Below are positions 59,801-60,000 of a stretch of 60,000 bases of DNA, in pieces. The notes below the pieces were generated by a model that saw only the letters and a list, made by a program, of their open reading frames with translations, did no database searches and was not told the origin of the DNA. Origin of the DNA: Glandiceps talaboti (Eukaryota; Hemichordata; Enteropneusta; Spengelidae); contig NC_135566.1 of assembly GCF_964340395.1 (NCBI RefSeq), positions 6,991,501-7,051,500 on the forward strand. The letters run 5' to 3'. Each line of letters opens with the position of its first letter. Within the stretch, counting starts at the first letter, position 1. The translations under genes and the position numbers were made by a program.

Positions 59801-60000
59801 AATTGAATGATGAAATTACAACACTGTTCACGGTCAATTCCATTTAAGTAAGAGTATCTGTTCTAGCATTTTGTTAAAATTCACGTCTTGATAAATCGCA
59901 CTTCTTAATTGAATTTTTTTTGTACAGTTTGTGTTCAGACACTGATTTTTAAGTATAAATTTTGACTAATTTGTATAAAATGGTCTGACCATACTAAACA

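Larger units (their letters stand above)
49092..60000. other. LIS1 first intron and/or upstream region; no gene found
   Basis: No exon with recognisable domain content on either strand, and no match to the expected first LIS1 coding exon. Holds the element at 49388-49747, an ATCAT-rich stretch (about 51710-51900), a family 2 copy (55930-56095) and MITE copy D (56679-56841). Confidence 0.55.

Noticed and set aside
49092-60000. Search for the first LIS1 coding exon
   Set aside because: I examined the ACCAT sites (complement of ATGGT) that I noticed here, and none is preceded by a frame resembling the LIS1 N-terminus with a donor in the right phase.

Overview
This is a piece of an animal nuclear genome. 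It is AT-rich, with split genes, GT-AG introns of about 0.3 to 3.6 kb, many microsatellites and minisatellites, and short dispersed inverted-repeat elements. The mix of F-type lectin, kringle, LamG-like and farnesoic-acid-O-methyltransferase-like (FAMeT) domains beside a strongly conserved LIS1 gene fits an invertebrate bilaterian, for example an amphioxus, hemichordate or lophotrochozoan. The species cannot be fixed from the sequence alone.

Region 1 (1505-22667, minus strand) holds one large gene that I assembled from 19 exons. The exon phases close exactly: 5913 nt, 1970 codons plus a stop. The protein is a predicted type I membrane receptor. In order it has a signal peptide, three F-type-lectin-like domains, a FAMeT domain, a C-type-lectin-like domain, three kringle + LamG-like pairs, a fourth kringle carrying a Ser/Thr-rich insert of about 110 residues with a furin-type RRKR site, a Pro-rich stalk, one transmembrane helix, and a short acidic tail with a single tyrosine in a YEEI motif. 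Nearly every domain lies in its own phase 1-1 exon or exon pair. I know of no described protein with this architecture, and it is the main discovery candidate of the window.

Region 2 (22668-38407) has no firmly identified gene. It holds microsatellites, a 419-bp terminal-inverted-repeat element, a tRNA-like SINE fragment, minisatellites at 29.2-30.1, 33.0-33.2 and 35.2-35.9 kb, and one candidate small secreted-peptide ORF with a signal peptide (27706-28026, minus).

Region 3 (38408-49091, minus strand) is the LIS1/PAFAH1B1 orthologue: a LisH motif, a coiled coil and seven WD40 repeats. Nine coding exons are certain and a 30-nt in-frame cassette microexon is likely. The first coding exon (about 11 residues) is not here and must lie beyond the right edge. 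The intron that contains the microexon also carries a five-unit tandem array of CTCF-like motifs.

Region 4 (49092-60000) is probably the LIS1 first intron or upstream region. It has repeats but no gene I could support. The two genes are not functionally linked as far as the sequence shows: one encodes a cell-surface lectin-like receptor, the other a cytosolic dynein regulator.
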